64,000 nucleotides of DNA from Panaeolus papilionaceus (Eukaryota; Basidiomycota; Agaricomycetes; Agaricales). The notes beneath the pieces are model-generated. The model made no database searches and was not told the origin of the DNA. It saw nothing but the letters and a program-made list of their open reading frames with translations. Numbering within the stretch: the first letter of the stretch is position 1; every line of letters begins with the position of its first letter. A program made the translations under genes and the position numbers. Positions 33,124 through 45,110 of this stretch are shown piece by piece. The DNA lies in the NCBI GenBank assembly GCA_015501605.1, contig JADNRZ010000023.1:62001-126000 (forward strand). The letters are read 5' to 3'.

Positions 33124-33658
33124 TTGTAGGCTACACCCGCCAAAGCCTTCGCATATTCTCTCGTATTTTCTTATGAATTCTTTACGTCGATTAGACCTCT
33201 TAGGAACTTAGTTTCATTTCTCGTCATGTAATGTAGCTCTTAGTGTAGCCTTGCACTCTCGTCAATCAATTTATTTAATATCCTCAACGGATTCAGGAGC
33301 GCCGTGGCGTCATCGTGACTAGCGCCGGCGACAGAGGACTTACTCCAACGTTCCTTCCACCTAAACACCATTAGGAACATGTTTATGAAGCTACACCCCC
33401 ACAGAACGTCTAACCTTCGCTAAATGACCTGGTCGCGGGGCCCCAATGATGACTGTTTATCATATGCGAGTAACCTTTTACAAGTTCGGTTGAGATAGCG
33501 TGGGTATCCTTGGGACGCGATCAAGTCACATGCAGCTACAAATAATTATCATATGCCAATCACACCCGATGTCCCGACTGGTCATAAATCCGCTTGTTCT
33601 CTCGTCATAACTTTTCTCTCTACATCCATCTCCCTTCCTCCATCTACATCTACTCGAC
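33124..33658. other. Intergenic region, PHO84-like to SCP2 gene
   Basis: This is 535 bp with no gene seen. The right end is a pyrimidine-rich leader immediately before the SCP2 start. Confidence 0.4.
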
Positions 33659-34316
33659 ATGTCTGACATCAAAGCTCCCGGTTTCAAGGTACAATTTTTC
33701 CTGAGAGCGCTCATAAGGTGGTCATATTGATAAATCGTAATACTCTGTGTAGGCTTCAGAGCTCATTTCTGGATTGGAGGCTGCCTTTTCAAAGTACACC
33801 GATGCTGAGAAGCAGGCACAGATAAAAAAGGTATACAGACTTTTCAACATTCCAGATACAAATCTTGGCGTTGAGGAATAACGCTGACGTGCTTTCAATT
33901 CAGACCAACGGAATCTTCGAGCTCCAGGTCACGAACGACAAGAAGGAGACCGTCACATGGACCATTGACATGAAGAAGACTGGAACCGTCTACAAGGGCA
34001 AGGCTCAACCCAAGGCCGATGTCACCATCATCCTCTCTGATGATACCCTCATTGACCTCGCTGATGGCAAGGTATGTTCAGCACTTTACCCTGGGTATCC
34101 TGAACAGTGTTTGATCGCTCAACAAATCTTCTTCACCCCTTTGGCGCACATAGCTCAACGGCCAGAAAGCTTTCATGACTGGCAAGCTCAAGACCAAGGG
34201 CAACATGATGTTGGCCACTAAGCTCGACACCGTTCTCAAGGTGAGCTATTTATAGATGTCGGGCCTATTGCTCTTGATACCTACATTTTTTACAGGGTGC
34301 CAAGGCCAAGCTCTAA
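33659..34316 (+). CDS. SCP2-domain lipid-binding protein with C-terminal AKL (127 aa)
   Basis: Five exons (33659-33688, 33753-33830, 33904-34071, 34154-34240, 34296-34316) give 127 aa, a stand-alone SCP2 fold. Visible parts are SELISGLEAAFSKYTDAEK, WTIDMKKTG, PKADVTIILSDDTLIDLADGK, LNGQKAFMTGKLKTKGNM and ATKLDTVL. The protein ends GAKAKL, a peroxisomal targeting signal type 1. SCP2 proteins bind sterols, acyl-CoAs and fatty acids, and they support peroxisomal beta-oxidation. The AKL is encoded by a separate 21-nt last exon. Keeping the last intron would give a stop four codons later and lose the signal. Confidence 0.9.
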
Positions 34317-34610
34317 ACCATATACCTCCATATTATCTTTACCTGTATTTAATTTAATTCCGCTGTATATGACACGATACCTTCACACCAAGCAGTCACT
34401 TAAGCGTTGTATAAGTATTATTCATTGCCGAGTAGGAATACTCGTCTATCCAGCCATAGATTAAGTAGAAGAGGTGGGTGGTTAAGTATACAAAAAAGGG
34501 CTTAAGAGTGAATTACGATATAAAATAATCAAACGAAAGAGCCACCAGAGAAAATCCAGTCAATAGTAGGGCTACAGCATAAAATCGTCGTGTTGAAAGT
34601 CGTGGCCTCC

Positions 34611-37600
34611 TCAGAACACACTTCCGAACAAGCCCCGATTACGACGAGGTTGTGGCTTGGGGTCTGCGCGAAGAGTTGACAAGCTGTTGAGCTGCTTCAT
34701 GACTTCCTCCAGCTTGTCTTTTCGTTCTTGAAGTTCCAGATGACGTCTGACCACAGGGTTTTCGCGAGCAAACTCCACGATTTCTTTCCGGTCAAGGTCA
34801 TAAAGTAACCGGGTATCAATTTCACGAGGGAACTGCAAAGATATGAGCTTTCGGCTAAATATAGCACGCTGTGATAACTTACTTGATAGAAGAACTGGTC
34901 AAGCAATTCGATGTTGATGAACATCGCGGACGTGTAAGCGAGCTTGTCAGCGACAACGTTGAGGAAAGCCTCGGGGCAGAAGATTTCGCTTTGAGGACCC
35001 GCACGACACCGTTTGGATTTTAGCGCCATGAGCCGGAGCTTCAGAATTCCAACCCTGTCATGGTACATCATGGCATATCGGGCTGTAATGATGAAGTGTA
35101 AATAAAAGGGTCCTCAAGAAAAGAAAAGGTTTAACGCACCATCAACAAGCTGCGCTGGTGGATAGCGATACGACTCCAGAGGTAGGTCTGCTGGCTCAGC
35201 TCCCTCTCCATCAGCACTCTCCAACCTCTTCGCCACCTTCTCCTTTTGCTGCTCCTCCAGTGTCTTGACATAACCAATGAGGTTACCTAACCGCCGACTG
35301 CCCCCAACCTTCTTCCTGATCTCGCTCAATTTCTGCTCGCACAACTTGACCTCGTTCTCAAACAACTCGACAGCACGTTCCCGACCTGCTTCCCACTCTC
35401 TTGGCTCGACTTCAACGTCGTATTTATAGGGTTTGATGCAGTTTTCGACCTGGTCGGAGGTAACACCTATGCGGTCGCGCAGGATCATATGCGAGAATTG
35501 AATAAGGCGTTCAGCGGCGCGGGGGTGATATGTGAAGGGCTCTCCTGAGGCAATGGAGTCAATCAAGGATCTTAGACCATCGGCTACAAGGAGTGTTGAA
35601 TCTCTTCCAATGCCGGACTTTGTGAGAAGTGACGACGCAGCTTCAAGCTTGTGCTTCCAGTAGGGGTCTACCTCCTCTGGCTTGAGCTTTGGTTCTTGAG
35701 CAATTTGGCCCAACTCGGGTGCACGCTTGTCGAGCCAATACAGTTGCTCAAGCACGTCCATAACCTTCTCGTCCAACATAGCCTTGAGTTTAGCACGGAT
35801 AACAGGTCGCCGGAATTGTTGCGTGAATTCCTTGAACCGCGCTTTTAGTGTGTCCATAGTTTCAGCAACATAAGATTCAGCAGTGATTCTTCGGTCGTTG
35901 TATTGAACTTTGAATTGGTATGTCGCCTCCTCCAGCTCGAGTTGGACTGCGTTGGTGATACCGTGTAGAGAAGAGGCCATTGATGATTCCAAGACCTCCA
36001 TGAGGCGACGTCGCAATGTGCTTGTTCCAATCATGAGGGATGGGTGACGCTCAAAGACTTCTCGGTTTCCACCAAAGAACTCATCCTCAGCCCGCTGGGC
36101 AACCAGCGATAAGGAGTCCTTTTGCGACTTCTTATTTGCACCCTTGGCCACAACACCGACGTAGCCCAAGTGAAGAGGATAGCGGTTTCCAGACAGGATA
36201 GCAACACCTTGCTCAGCAGGGACGAGGTCCATCTTGGTGATAACACCGATGGTCCTCAAACCCAGAGGGTCGACTTTTCTGCTTGCTCGGAGAGCGGGTG
36301 AGTTGGCCAGATCGACATCAGCAGCGCAAACGGCGAGAATGATATTAGGTTCGCGAATGTATTTGTCGCAAAGACCAGCGATTTGCTCTTTGAGGGTTTC
36401 AGGCTGGTCCAGAGAAGAAATCTGGACGTAGCCAGGAAGATCAATAAGGGTGAGGTCGGGGACGTTGGGTGAGTATATCCGTAGGTCAATGGGTTCGTTG
36501 GATACGGCTTGGGAAGCAGGGACGGCGAGATTGAGGTCGGTAAGAGTGCGTTGGATGTCGGCAAAGTTGGTGAGGCGGCCACCACCTAGAGCAGGAAATT
36601 CTCCGTACTCCTGAGGAACTTTACCGTCTTTTACAGGTGTATGAATGAGTGTTAGCTCAATAGGACGCCGTGTAACCATGTTGTTTCCTCTAAAACATAA
36701 TCACATTAATAGATTGATAGGGTCAGAGAAGAACTGCAAAAACATACTTTGGTAGAAACTCGTGCCCTACAATTGCTTCCAACACTGAACTTTTGCCGGA
36801 ACTCTGACTACCGATGACGACAATGCTCGGCAACTTCAGCGCGTCACTTTGATCTATGCTCAGAAGCATACTTCGAATTTCGATAAGCTTTTTGGTCAGA
36901 TGCATAAGGCCATTAGCCCTAGCATCTGGAGGTAGAGACTCCGCTTTGGCCTCACCATCGGAAGGTGACGACATTGTTGCGGCAACGAGAGCAGCAATAG
37001 CTGCGGCGTCCTTTGGCGACTTGTTGTTGTCAGACGAATGTTCACCATCCTCTTCGTTCTGCTTGTCTTCATTATTTTGCCTCGCAGAAAACAAATCCTT
37101 GATGAACTGAGGCGCCTCCACGGCTGGAAGTTCTGGTAGTTTGAGGTCGGCAAGGCGCGAGGTTACAGCGTTGATACCGCCTGAAGCTGTCTCAAACGCG
37201 TCATGAACAGTATCCTGCGCAGTTGTGATCCATCCACTCGTTGTTTTACGCATTTCTATGTATTTAAGATAGTTAGACATAGAGGGCTAAACATAGCTCA
37301 ATATAACTAACCTTCAAACTTGTAATTAGCATAACCAAAGCTTCCTGCGCCGATTGTTGCACCGGCTATAGGTATCTTGAATGCTCTGGCTACGAATCTT
37401 GGGATTGAAGAGTACGAGATAGCGCGAACATGGACATGCCGTAGAGAAACATGTGAGGGGCTGGCGTATCTCCGTCGAAGAGAACCATTGGCAAGAAATG
37501 TTGTAAACTGCCTGTGAACTGGTCTTGAAGTTTCCAAATGCCTAGTAGCATTCTGAAGACCATATGTTACAACCTTCTTTGGTACTACGACATTATTAAA

Positions 37601-37624
37601 TCTCCTCTTGACCAGGGAGAGCAT
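34611..37624 (-). CDS. MGM1: Mitochondrial dynamin-like GTPase MGM1 (OPA1 homologue)
   Basis: Five exons (37312-37624, 36748-37255, 35140-36689, 34883-35082, 34611-34832) give 930 aa. The Arg-rich N-terminus ([11 protein letters not shown]) is a mitochondrial presequence, followed by a glycine-rich hydrophobic segment near residues 85-100. The GTPase has the P-loop [11 protein letters not shown] (about 253), DLPGYV (about 357) and GVITKMD (about 423). The stalk and the C-terminal dynamin part end in [14 protein letters not shown]1 fuses inner membranes and shapes cristae; long and short forms usually arise by rhomboid cleavage. An acidic, Ser/Asn-rich linker lies near residues 160-190. The start ATG at 37624 was chosen because the upstream extension starts with GTG. 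Confidence 0.92.
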
Positions 37625-37729
37625 CGTCGAGGATGGCGGCGAGAGTTTAAGTTTCTTATTTGCTACGACCAAACAAAAATAATGACTGAAACTAGTTGTA
37701 ATAAATGATTAGATAACCAATTAAAGGCT

Positions 37730-38536
37730 TTAAATACAACCAGCAAGTACCAGTTGAGCTCCGAAGTATGCTGTCCATCCAACAGAACGAGCTTTCCATC
37801 CTTCTCTACCTTTTTTATTGTTATTTTCTGTCTTTTTCTCTTCCTTTTTCTTCGGCGCAAATGTATCGGCAGCAACAAATATGTCACTAATCATAAAAGC
37901 CCATGCCCCAATAATTCTTTGCCATCCTTCATCTGTAGCAGTCGCACTCGCAACCATGCTCATGATAATCACAATATACGCCGTGACCAGTCCAAACATA
38001 TCTTCAGGAACCAAAAATCTTGCTCCGGGTGTCGGTTTGGTGTTTAGAACACCCAACCAGGTAGTGAGGATTCCCCCGAATGCCAACGCCAGTCCACCGT
38101 CAACCCATCGAAATCCACCTGCTGGCAATTTTGAAATGAATGCCACAATATAGGCAATGTGTGCAAGGGCAAAGAAAAACACGCCAGCTTTGAAGCGCGC
38201 AGTTTGACCTTCTGGTTTTTCGGAAGCTCGACTTTTGTTTGTCTTGAAATAGTTTGCCTTGGACGGAATTAAAAGAACGTCCCCAACGACGCCAAATGCT
38301 AATCCGAAGACTAGAGCAGCAGTATATCGGTTTTCAGGTTGCAAAATAGATGACCAATACCACGAAGGGAGCTTTGTAGACGCTGCATTAATTCCAGCTC
38401 CAAGGAACGACAGAGAGGCCGCGATTTTGAAACCTGCGCTTCCCGGGTAAAACGAGTTGGCTTCGGAAATAATGAGAAGGACAAGAGAAGCTGCCAAAGA
38501 GATGGGGAAAGGAGGATCTGGAAGGTGGAGAACCAT
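37730..38536 (-). CDS. YhhN/TMEM86 family lysoplasmalogenase
   Basis: A single exon gives 268 aa from the ATG at 38536. It is a multispanning membrane protein with hydrophobic segments such as ISLAASLVLLIISE, AALVFGLAFGVVGDVLLI, VFFFALAHIAYIVAFI, LALAFGGILTTWLGVL and LVTAYIVIIMSMVASA. The family signature GDVLL and the late AFMISDIFVAADTF are present. TMEM86 enzymes hydrolyse the vinyl-ether bond of lysoplasmalogens; fungal substrates are less certain. The loop TFAPKKKEEKKTENNNKK before the last helix is strongly basic. The gene lies about 105 bp upstream of MGM1 on the same strand. Confidence 0.85.
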   Translation of the reverse strand: MVLHLPDPPFPISLAASLVLLIISEANSFYPGSAGFKIAASLSFLGAGINAASTKLPSWYWSSILQPENRYTAALVFGLAFGVVGDVLLIPSKANYFKTNKSRASEKPEGQTARFKAGVFFFALAHIAYIVAFISKLPAGGFRWVDGGLALAFGGILTTWLGVLNTKPTPGARFLVPEDMFGLVTAYIVIIMSMVASATATDEGWQRIIGAWAFMISDIFVAADTFAPKKKEEKKTENNNKKGREGWKARSVGWTAYFGAQLVLAGCI

Positions 38537-39000
38537 ATTCAATCTTCGTTGTGTTCCAAGCCTGAGAGTGGCTTGGGTGAAAGAGAGAGAAATATCTCTA
38601 ACTCAAACCCAACTTGATCAGGGACAAGTGAAGCATTTCCTGACATTTACGAATTCATGTGCCTTTGCGCATTATGGTTTTGACCGCATGACCCATGCAC
38701 AGCTCAAAGCATCCGGATCCATCATTTCTTGACCTACTTGAATGCAGAAGCAAAACCAAGTGAGCCCTTTATTCTCATCTGAAATGCATGAACCCAACCA
38801 GTTAACTCGAAACAAGATAAAAAATACACCCCAGATGGCATTGGGGATTGTTAATATACAGCTTTGTGGTAATCATAAACGATACAGCGACATCTACACT
38901 AGTCTACAGTATACATTAAGCGCATCCTGGGTCGTCATCTTGTTTGCGTGAGGGTAGTTCAACGTCTACAACAATATCAACCATGCTGGCCATGAAGCAG
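38537..39000. other. Intergenic space between two minus-strand genes
   Basis: No independent gene is seen. The DUF6533 gene may extend into it: an alternative last exon would read MVDIVVDVELPSRKQ and stop at 38916. Confidence 0.35.
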
Positions 39001-40795
39001 TCAATACATTTGCAGGGGCTTACCATCTTGGTGGAGAGTATTATTGCCGTGGACTGAAGTTGAAGGAGCAGGTTCGTAGGTCGAGGGGTATAGGGAAGTG
39101 TCGATCATACTCGTAAATACGGCGTTTGTGGTGTTGGGCCTACCATAGGTAGTATCTATGTCGTGATTGTTCGAGATTAATTTTGGGTCCCGGAGGTTAA
39201 GCATAAGCCGGGAAAGCATGGTAGAAGATAAGCTGTTTAGAAGAATTCTTTGTTAGCCATAGAATAGAATATTATGAATGCGTTCAGAAACGCTCACATA
39301 TTCGTAAGAGTTACAGTTACTCCTCTGCTGTAGGGCTAGATGGAGCGTTAGATTTTCGGTCTTGACAAACCCGAAGAGCATCATGGTACCTCGAGAAGCT
39401 GTAATTCGAATAGTGAGCTCGCGTGCCAACTTCAACAAGACAAAGACACGTACATGAAATGTCAAAATAACCGACAAGCTGCTGATGGACATAATCCTAT
39501 ATTAGTGGTCTGCTCAGTATACAACCAAGAACAACAAAGTACTCCGATGGTGCTTACGCGAAATAGATGCTCCCTTGATTTTCAAAATGAAACAAATTAG
39601 CCCCGTCAAATCGCAAAAGACACGCAGATAATCTCACCGTCGCGTAACATCACCTGCAAAACCGCTACGCGTTCATTTCTCCACTTCAGCCACGAGCGAT
39701 AAACCGTCATAGAGAAAATGAGAATGTCGAACGCCAACATCCCCGTCCACGCCGATGCTATCTCTGTCACGTTCCAAAATTGAACACATGCAAGACGTTT
39801 CCTGTATATTTGGACTTACTGGCCGCCCTAATATAAGATGAAATGACAAAACATGAGCCAGAGCAATCAAAATGGCGAAGACATGAAACAGGACGTACGA
39901 ATCGTCATTTACCGGGAGCAAGCACGCGGTCAGAGATGTCACGTCCTCCGAGCTCAGGGGTTTACTTTGGTCTGTCATAACGCACCACTGTGCAACGTGA
40001 AGGAAAAATCTGTCAATCCCACAACCGACTATAATAACATCACTGGACGCACAACACCGTATCCGATGACAGTTCCCCCGCAGGCGCATAAAAACGCGAG
40101 AATTCGACGACTGCTCCCGTATAGTGCGTATGTCCGCATAATTAGCAGCACTAAATTGAGTTGAATAATACCATCGGTAACAATACGCACTCTCTCAAGG
40201 ACACGGACGAGGACAGTCGTACTCACCTCCGACAATAATCTGGATGACAACAGCGAGGTACTGGTGGAAAGCAGACAGAGTAGTGCAGCTGGATAATTGT
40301 TTGAGATGTTGAGCAACAGGTTGGCAATTCAGACAATATGGCATCACGCCAACGTACGTCTATGCACATCATCATCAGTCAATGGTAAAAAGGAATAAGA
40401 AGCCATCATGTACAGAGAACATGTGAAGACCTGATGGAGTCCAGAAGTACTGAACAATAATGGGACCGTGCCCGAGTAAAGTTAAGTATCGGTTGAGATA
40501 AAAAAAGGTCGACGCCCATGTATGTCGACCTGGCTTCCAAAATCGTTCATACTCGCAACTGAACGTCAATAGGTAGTCATAGTAAAGGATTGCTGCGTAA
40601 AATTCAGTACAAGTCTAGAACAACAGCGACCGCGAAAATAGGAAGCGTACCCAGCGAAGCAGCTCCAAGGTAGTTGTTAAATAATCTGCGACCCAGCAGA
40701 GTTCAAGTTGTGGTTATTTACGGAACGTGTCAAAAATCAAGAGAATCTTACATTGCTTCTTGGATGGAGGTGGGATGTGCAAGGGTGGAGGTCAT
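39001..40795 (-). CDS. DUF6533-type seven-TM membrane protein
   Basis: Eleven exons (40752-40795, 40651-40685, 40414-40592, 40227-40359, 40053-40150, 39820-39987, 39638-39761, 39558-39573, 39450-39496, 39371-39398, 39001-39232) give about 367 aa. The N-terminal DUF6533 motif is clear: ILYYDYLLTFSCEYERFW and FFYLNRYLTLLGHGP. It is followed by FHQYLAVVIQIIVG, LIMRTYALYGSSRRIL, FAILIALAHVL, WTGMLAFDILIFSMTVYRSW and the terminal SSTMLSRLMLNLRDP. This large, fast-evolving Agaricomycete family has a GPCR-like layout; ligands and function are unknown. The small exons 8-10 and the last exon end are the least certain. Confidence 0.75.
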
Positions 40796-41792
40796 TGATA
40801 ACCACCAACCCCCACAAGGAGTCGAGGAATAAACGAACGTCAACGAAATGCGTATAAACTGGCAAAGAGGATCAGTGGAGTGTCCAGTCGGAGAAGCTAG
40901 GGCATCAAGAGGGCAATAGTGACGGGGATGATAGAGTACAAGAAGGAGGGCAAGAGAAGATGGAAGAAGTGTGGAGGTGGATATATACAAGCATGATCAT
41001 CAAGAGTGAGCGCATCAGGCCAAGTCCGATGTCGCTGTATTTGCTCCCGGGCCGATGTGAAATGTCAGGAACAACCGGGGTTGAATGTCGCAGTTAGTTC
41101 CTAGCTTCCAATTGCACTACACATCTTGATGTGCACGCACATAGGCTACTGAGGATGAAACCTAGTGACGAGTGAAAGACGTTATCACGCCCACGAGGCC
41201 ACAAAGATAGACAAAAAGGTTCTAACTATACGCACCGAGGCTACTACTGACATTATTCAGGTCAAGGGGAACAATTGTTTTATATTGCGGTATAAGCACC
41301 GTAGTGGTCCCTTGCATGGAAATGTGTCAAATTTTCCTCCGAATCCGGGTTAGGACTCAGGAGTAGACACCAACAGCGCAGTTGCTCCGAAATACCATCT
41401 CCCTCTGTATTTCATGATTGTTGAAAATTGAGGGGGATGTATGTGGCGCAGGTATAACTTTAATGGAAAGAAGAGGGCATGGGCCCTGTCTGTGGGCGTA
41501 TCTCATCTTTGTGGATGCACAGTATAACGAAACCTCGACGTGCTTTTGTGGGTAAATGCGATGTTAATCTTGGAGTCTCAATGGGTTCGTGAACGTGCTT
41601 TGGCAAGCTTCTAAAGGAGAAGAGATCAAGAGAGGTCCCAGGAGCGTTAATGCATCATCCGAAGACAAAATGAATTGTAAAGGTTTCAACTTCGGCATAT
41701 ACACGAACGAAAACATTACCTGAAAGAAAATTAAATGTACTAGAAGCAACGACAATTACATAGATGTCCAAAAATCAAGGAGAAATGCGGGC
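40796..41792. other. 1-kb intergenic region
   Basis: This lies between the start of the DUF6533 gene and the 3' end of TMS1. No gene or RNA is recognised. Confidence 0.4.
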
Positions 41793-43702
41793 TCAGAAAT
41801 CGCCGAACCTACAAAGTTTGTTAGGTTCGCTGCACGGTGTATTAACATTGAATAGAACACTCACCTATCGGGCATCACGACTGGGGCAATGAGACTCCAG
41901 ATATAAAATATAATACAAACCCAACCGGACACGACTCGCATCCACATTGCCACTTCAGAGCGCCCAATGTAGACATCAAAATCTGGGTCCACTGGGCCAG
42001 TTACAGGTTTCTGCGAAATTACGTTCCTAAAATACGGTGTCAAAAAACCGATTATCTTGTGCTCGCCTCCATGCTTACCAGTCTGTCAACAACATGGCAA
42101 CATACATTGCACCAATGGCAAAAATGATATGGAACCAGGAATACTGCATTGAAAAATAAGACGCCTGCATGTGATGACGATAAAAATAACCGTACATTGT
42201 ATCTTGTTCCAGTTCTTTCATCGTCACGGGACTCTCCAACAACTTCATCTTCATCGTCGTCGACCTCCTCCTCTTGAAGAGCAGATGCAGGAATGGCACT
42301 GGGATAAATTGTGAGATAGATGTGATGGTTTATGGCGATATTACTTACCCAGCTTCCACAGCAGCAAGTAGAGCTTGATAACGTGGTGACTCAGTTCGGC
42401 CTGGTTGAGTGTTCACGACGCCAAGTTCGGAATGATGACCGTCATCCTCAGGCAGTTGAACGCGACCCTTCTTTCTTCCGACAATATTGCTTTGGGTTGC
42501 AGCACGGGTAGTGGAATAAGCGATAGCCAAGAAGGTGAAGATACCACCCAAAACAAGAACTGCTTTTTGTGTCTTCTTTCCATCTCGGAGGGGATTGCAT
42601 TTCTTCGTTTCATGAACGTGGTTGCTGAGGGCTGACACAACGAGGTATGTGCAATATGCAGCAACCATGGCCGACTGTGCAAGACCCGAGCGAGGATTGT
42701 GCTCTTGGATGACAGGGTGGACGCTCATAATCGTAATTACGACGCAGAGAGCCAGGTTGAACGATATGAAGAACTGGTTGAGGGTACATCCAGATCCAGC
42801 AAAGTAGGCGTAAAGGAGGCCAGTGAGCGTAATTGTGAAGGCGTACATCAAGGCAGTGGATCCGATGAGCACCCATTGCCAGAAGTTGGAGTCAGAATTC
42901 TCCCAATTCTCGAGGCATGTTTCTGACCAAGAGTGGGCAAAATCGACGAGGAGGACAAGACCTAGGAGGATAAAGATGGTAGCACCGAGCAAGGCAACAT
43001 AATTTCCCCAGAACATGAAGAAACCGTTTGGAATGACGAAACTAATACCCATCAGGATGAGCCATATCAAGACCTTGGGACCCCACCAGCTATAAAGTAG
43101 GTCGTCAGAATGTATCTTGTGTGGGTTAAAAATCCGAATTACCCATTCTGAATTGCGGCTCTCTTATCCTTTGTATCCCTTATACCAATTAAAGCCGAGC
43201 TAAGGAGCAAATGGAAGAGCGCCAACGCAAAACAGATTCGATGGACCTAATAGGGAGCTAAATTGAAGTTGACACTTGAGCAAGTGATATTCTGTACTGA
43301 CCGCAAGAACGCCGTAACATTTCTCCCCAGCACACTCCATCTTTATGTAGTCAAAGCTCCATTTCTGAATGAGTTTGATCGCTGCATCGGTTTTCATAAC
43401 CCATGCAAGTATAGAATTCAAAGAGAATATAATCTGGGTGATAAATTTAGCTAATGTGCCACATAGAAAACATAATAAACTTACTGCAAAACCGACACGG
43501 GTTGCAATCGAAGAATTACAGTTACATGACTTGAAGAACATTGAGGCTGCGCAGGACACCAATGATTATTACACACAAACCTGTTTCTTGATCAAGGCTA
43601 CTCACCTGCTGTTGAAGTACAGCAGAATGCTACACCAGCCAGACATGATGTCGCTATAGAGGTCAGCCCGCCAGCGAGCGGGATGGACATGAGGAGACCC
43701 AT
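41793..43702 (-). CDS. TMS1: TMS1, serine-incorporator (SERINC/TDE1) family
   Basis: Eight exons (43606-43702, 43302-43546, 43143-43246, 42349-43089, 42196-42298, 42079-42143, 41865-42026, 41793-41808) give 510 aa. The start MGLLMSIPLAGGLTSIATS and the CNCNSSIATR loop are SERINC hallmarks. About ten hydrophobic helices follow, including FALALFHLLLSSALIG, ATIFILLGLVLLVDFAH, ALMYAFTITLTGLLYAYF and HIIFAIGAMYVAMLLTDW. The end IWSLIAPVVMPDRFGDF is completed by a 16-nt last exon. An acidic cytosolic loop (EEEVDDDEDEVV) lies between helices 9 and 10. SERINC proteins are lipid scramblase-like membrane proteins of the vacuole or plasma membrane. The start ATG at 43702 matches the family. Confidence 0.92.
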
Positions 43703-44032
43703 GATTTGGTGATCGTAGTTGTTAATGAAGGAACCCAGGAGCTCAGATTCAGCTCTCAAGCCAACGGGAATTGCCTTTTGCGTCATTAGTGGGCACGTGA
43801 CGCTGTGATTACCATATATGGAAACTCCTATCGACACCTATCAACCCTTCTTTGACACAAGTCAAGCTTGTCTCTGGCCTGAGCGATGGTTACTTTGAAC
43901 TAATTGTATTATGCCGAAAATACAAACTCACTTTGTGTGATATGTGGCGCTATTTAAGGACTTGCAAGAGAGATTTCTGTTTACCTGCGTTCGTTTTGTT
44001 TCTTCTTCACCTCTCTCAGGCTGAGTCTCAGC
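43703..44032. promoter_or_regulatory. Divergent promoter, TMS1 / SAM-like paralogue 1
   Basis: This is 330 bp between divergent starts. It contains a CACGTG palindrome (gggcacgtgacg, about 43794-43799), a possible bHLH site. Confidence 0.45.
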
Positions 44033-45110
44033 ATGCCGACCAACTCTGGTCAGTCCTCGAAACTTCGAGCCGTCTTAGGTTTGAGCAACGAAAAAGCAGC
44101 GTATGACATATTTTCCGTGGGTCTTTATCTTAATATGCAGACCTTTCTTTGAAAAAGAAATCATTACAGAGTTCGATCCGACAGTTGTGTCTATCGAAGT
44201 TGAATGTCAATATGCAGGGTGTCGACATTCCGTTCGAAACTTTAGAACGCATTTTTAAAGAGGTTCGTTCTCATTGATATACATGTACATTATTATATTG
44301 ACATAGTCAACTAGGCTAAGCACCAATATCCCGTTCTTTTGGCGGATGTGGATGATCCACATTCAAATGTCCGGAGTGCCTTGAAGGACTACATCGTACT
44401 TCAACACAAGTTACTCCGTAGCTATGCTTCGAAAATGAGAGAAAACACATATTTTATAGTAAGCCGTTTCTATGGTGTATGAGTGCATACCGTTGCTGAG
44501 GAGCGAATTGTGATAGTCTCCAGATTTCACCGTGCACAATGGACCGACACAATCCCGTCGTTCCATGATTCCAAAGGTCCGCCACACATCCGTTGGTTTC
44601 TTTTATTTACAAACATTTCTCAAGGCTTCGACTACAAAAAGAAAAAATGACAAAGTCGAATCTCCCTTGGGTAAGTCCCTGACGAATGGAGGACAACAAT
44701 GCAGTTCATCGAAACTGGGGGGAAGCGATAGCGTAAAGGTGGGACTGCCGAACAAAGGGGGCCCATCTCTTTCCTCATCGAATCGACAACAACTTGTTGA
44801 TAAACAGAAAGACAATTCAGACCTCAAAAAGCATCATAAAAAGTCTTTGACGAGGTTGGGCCCTATCGACCTATCAGCTATCGAAGATTTTCTTCAAGCC
44901 GCGAAGCCTCCCTTGGGCGAGTTACTTTCTCACTTCCTGGATGCCGGATTGCACACGGAGGAGGACTTAAGAGCACTCTCCCATTGGGAAGAAAAAGATA
45001 TCGTGGAATTTTTCTTGACGAGTGTCCGACAGTTCGACTCGCAGATGCTGACGACATGGGACATCTACAGACTCACAAAACACCTCAAAGGGTACCCCTT
45101 CGACTATTGA
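44033..45110 (+). CDS. Unrecognised family, tandem paralogue 1 (about 304 aa)
   Basis: Four exons (44033-44116, 44170-44262, 44315-44458, 44517-45110) give 304 aa; the last exon may hide one or two further short introns. The N-terminal about 105 residues are helical: LRAVLGLSNEKAAYDIFS, SSIRQLCLSKL and RSALKDYIVLQHKLLRSY. A Ser/Lys-rich linker follows. The C-terminal about 80 residues are a compact module starting GPIDLSAIEDFLQAAKPPLG, then LSHFLDAGLHTEEDL and a terminal helix RLTKHLKGY; the pattern resembles a SAM-like helical domain. The second paralogue at 46,596 has the same exon phases and lengths (93 and 144 nt for exons 2 and 3). I do not know the function. Confidence 0.72.

Noticed and set aside
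36256..36585. Alternative minus-strand frame inside MGM1
   Set aside because: It overlaps the conserved GTPase domain in another frame and has no motif of its own.
44315..44458. Suspected one-base frameshift in exon 3 of the first SAM-like paralogue
   Set aside because: Recounting the bases showed exon 3 is exactly 144 nt, the same as in the second paralogue, so both copies are intact.
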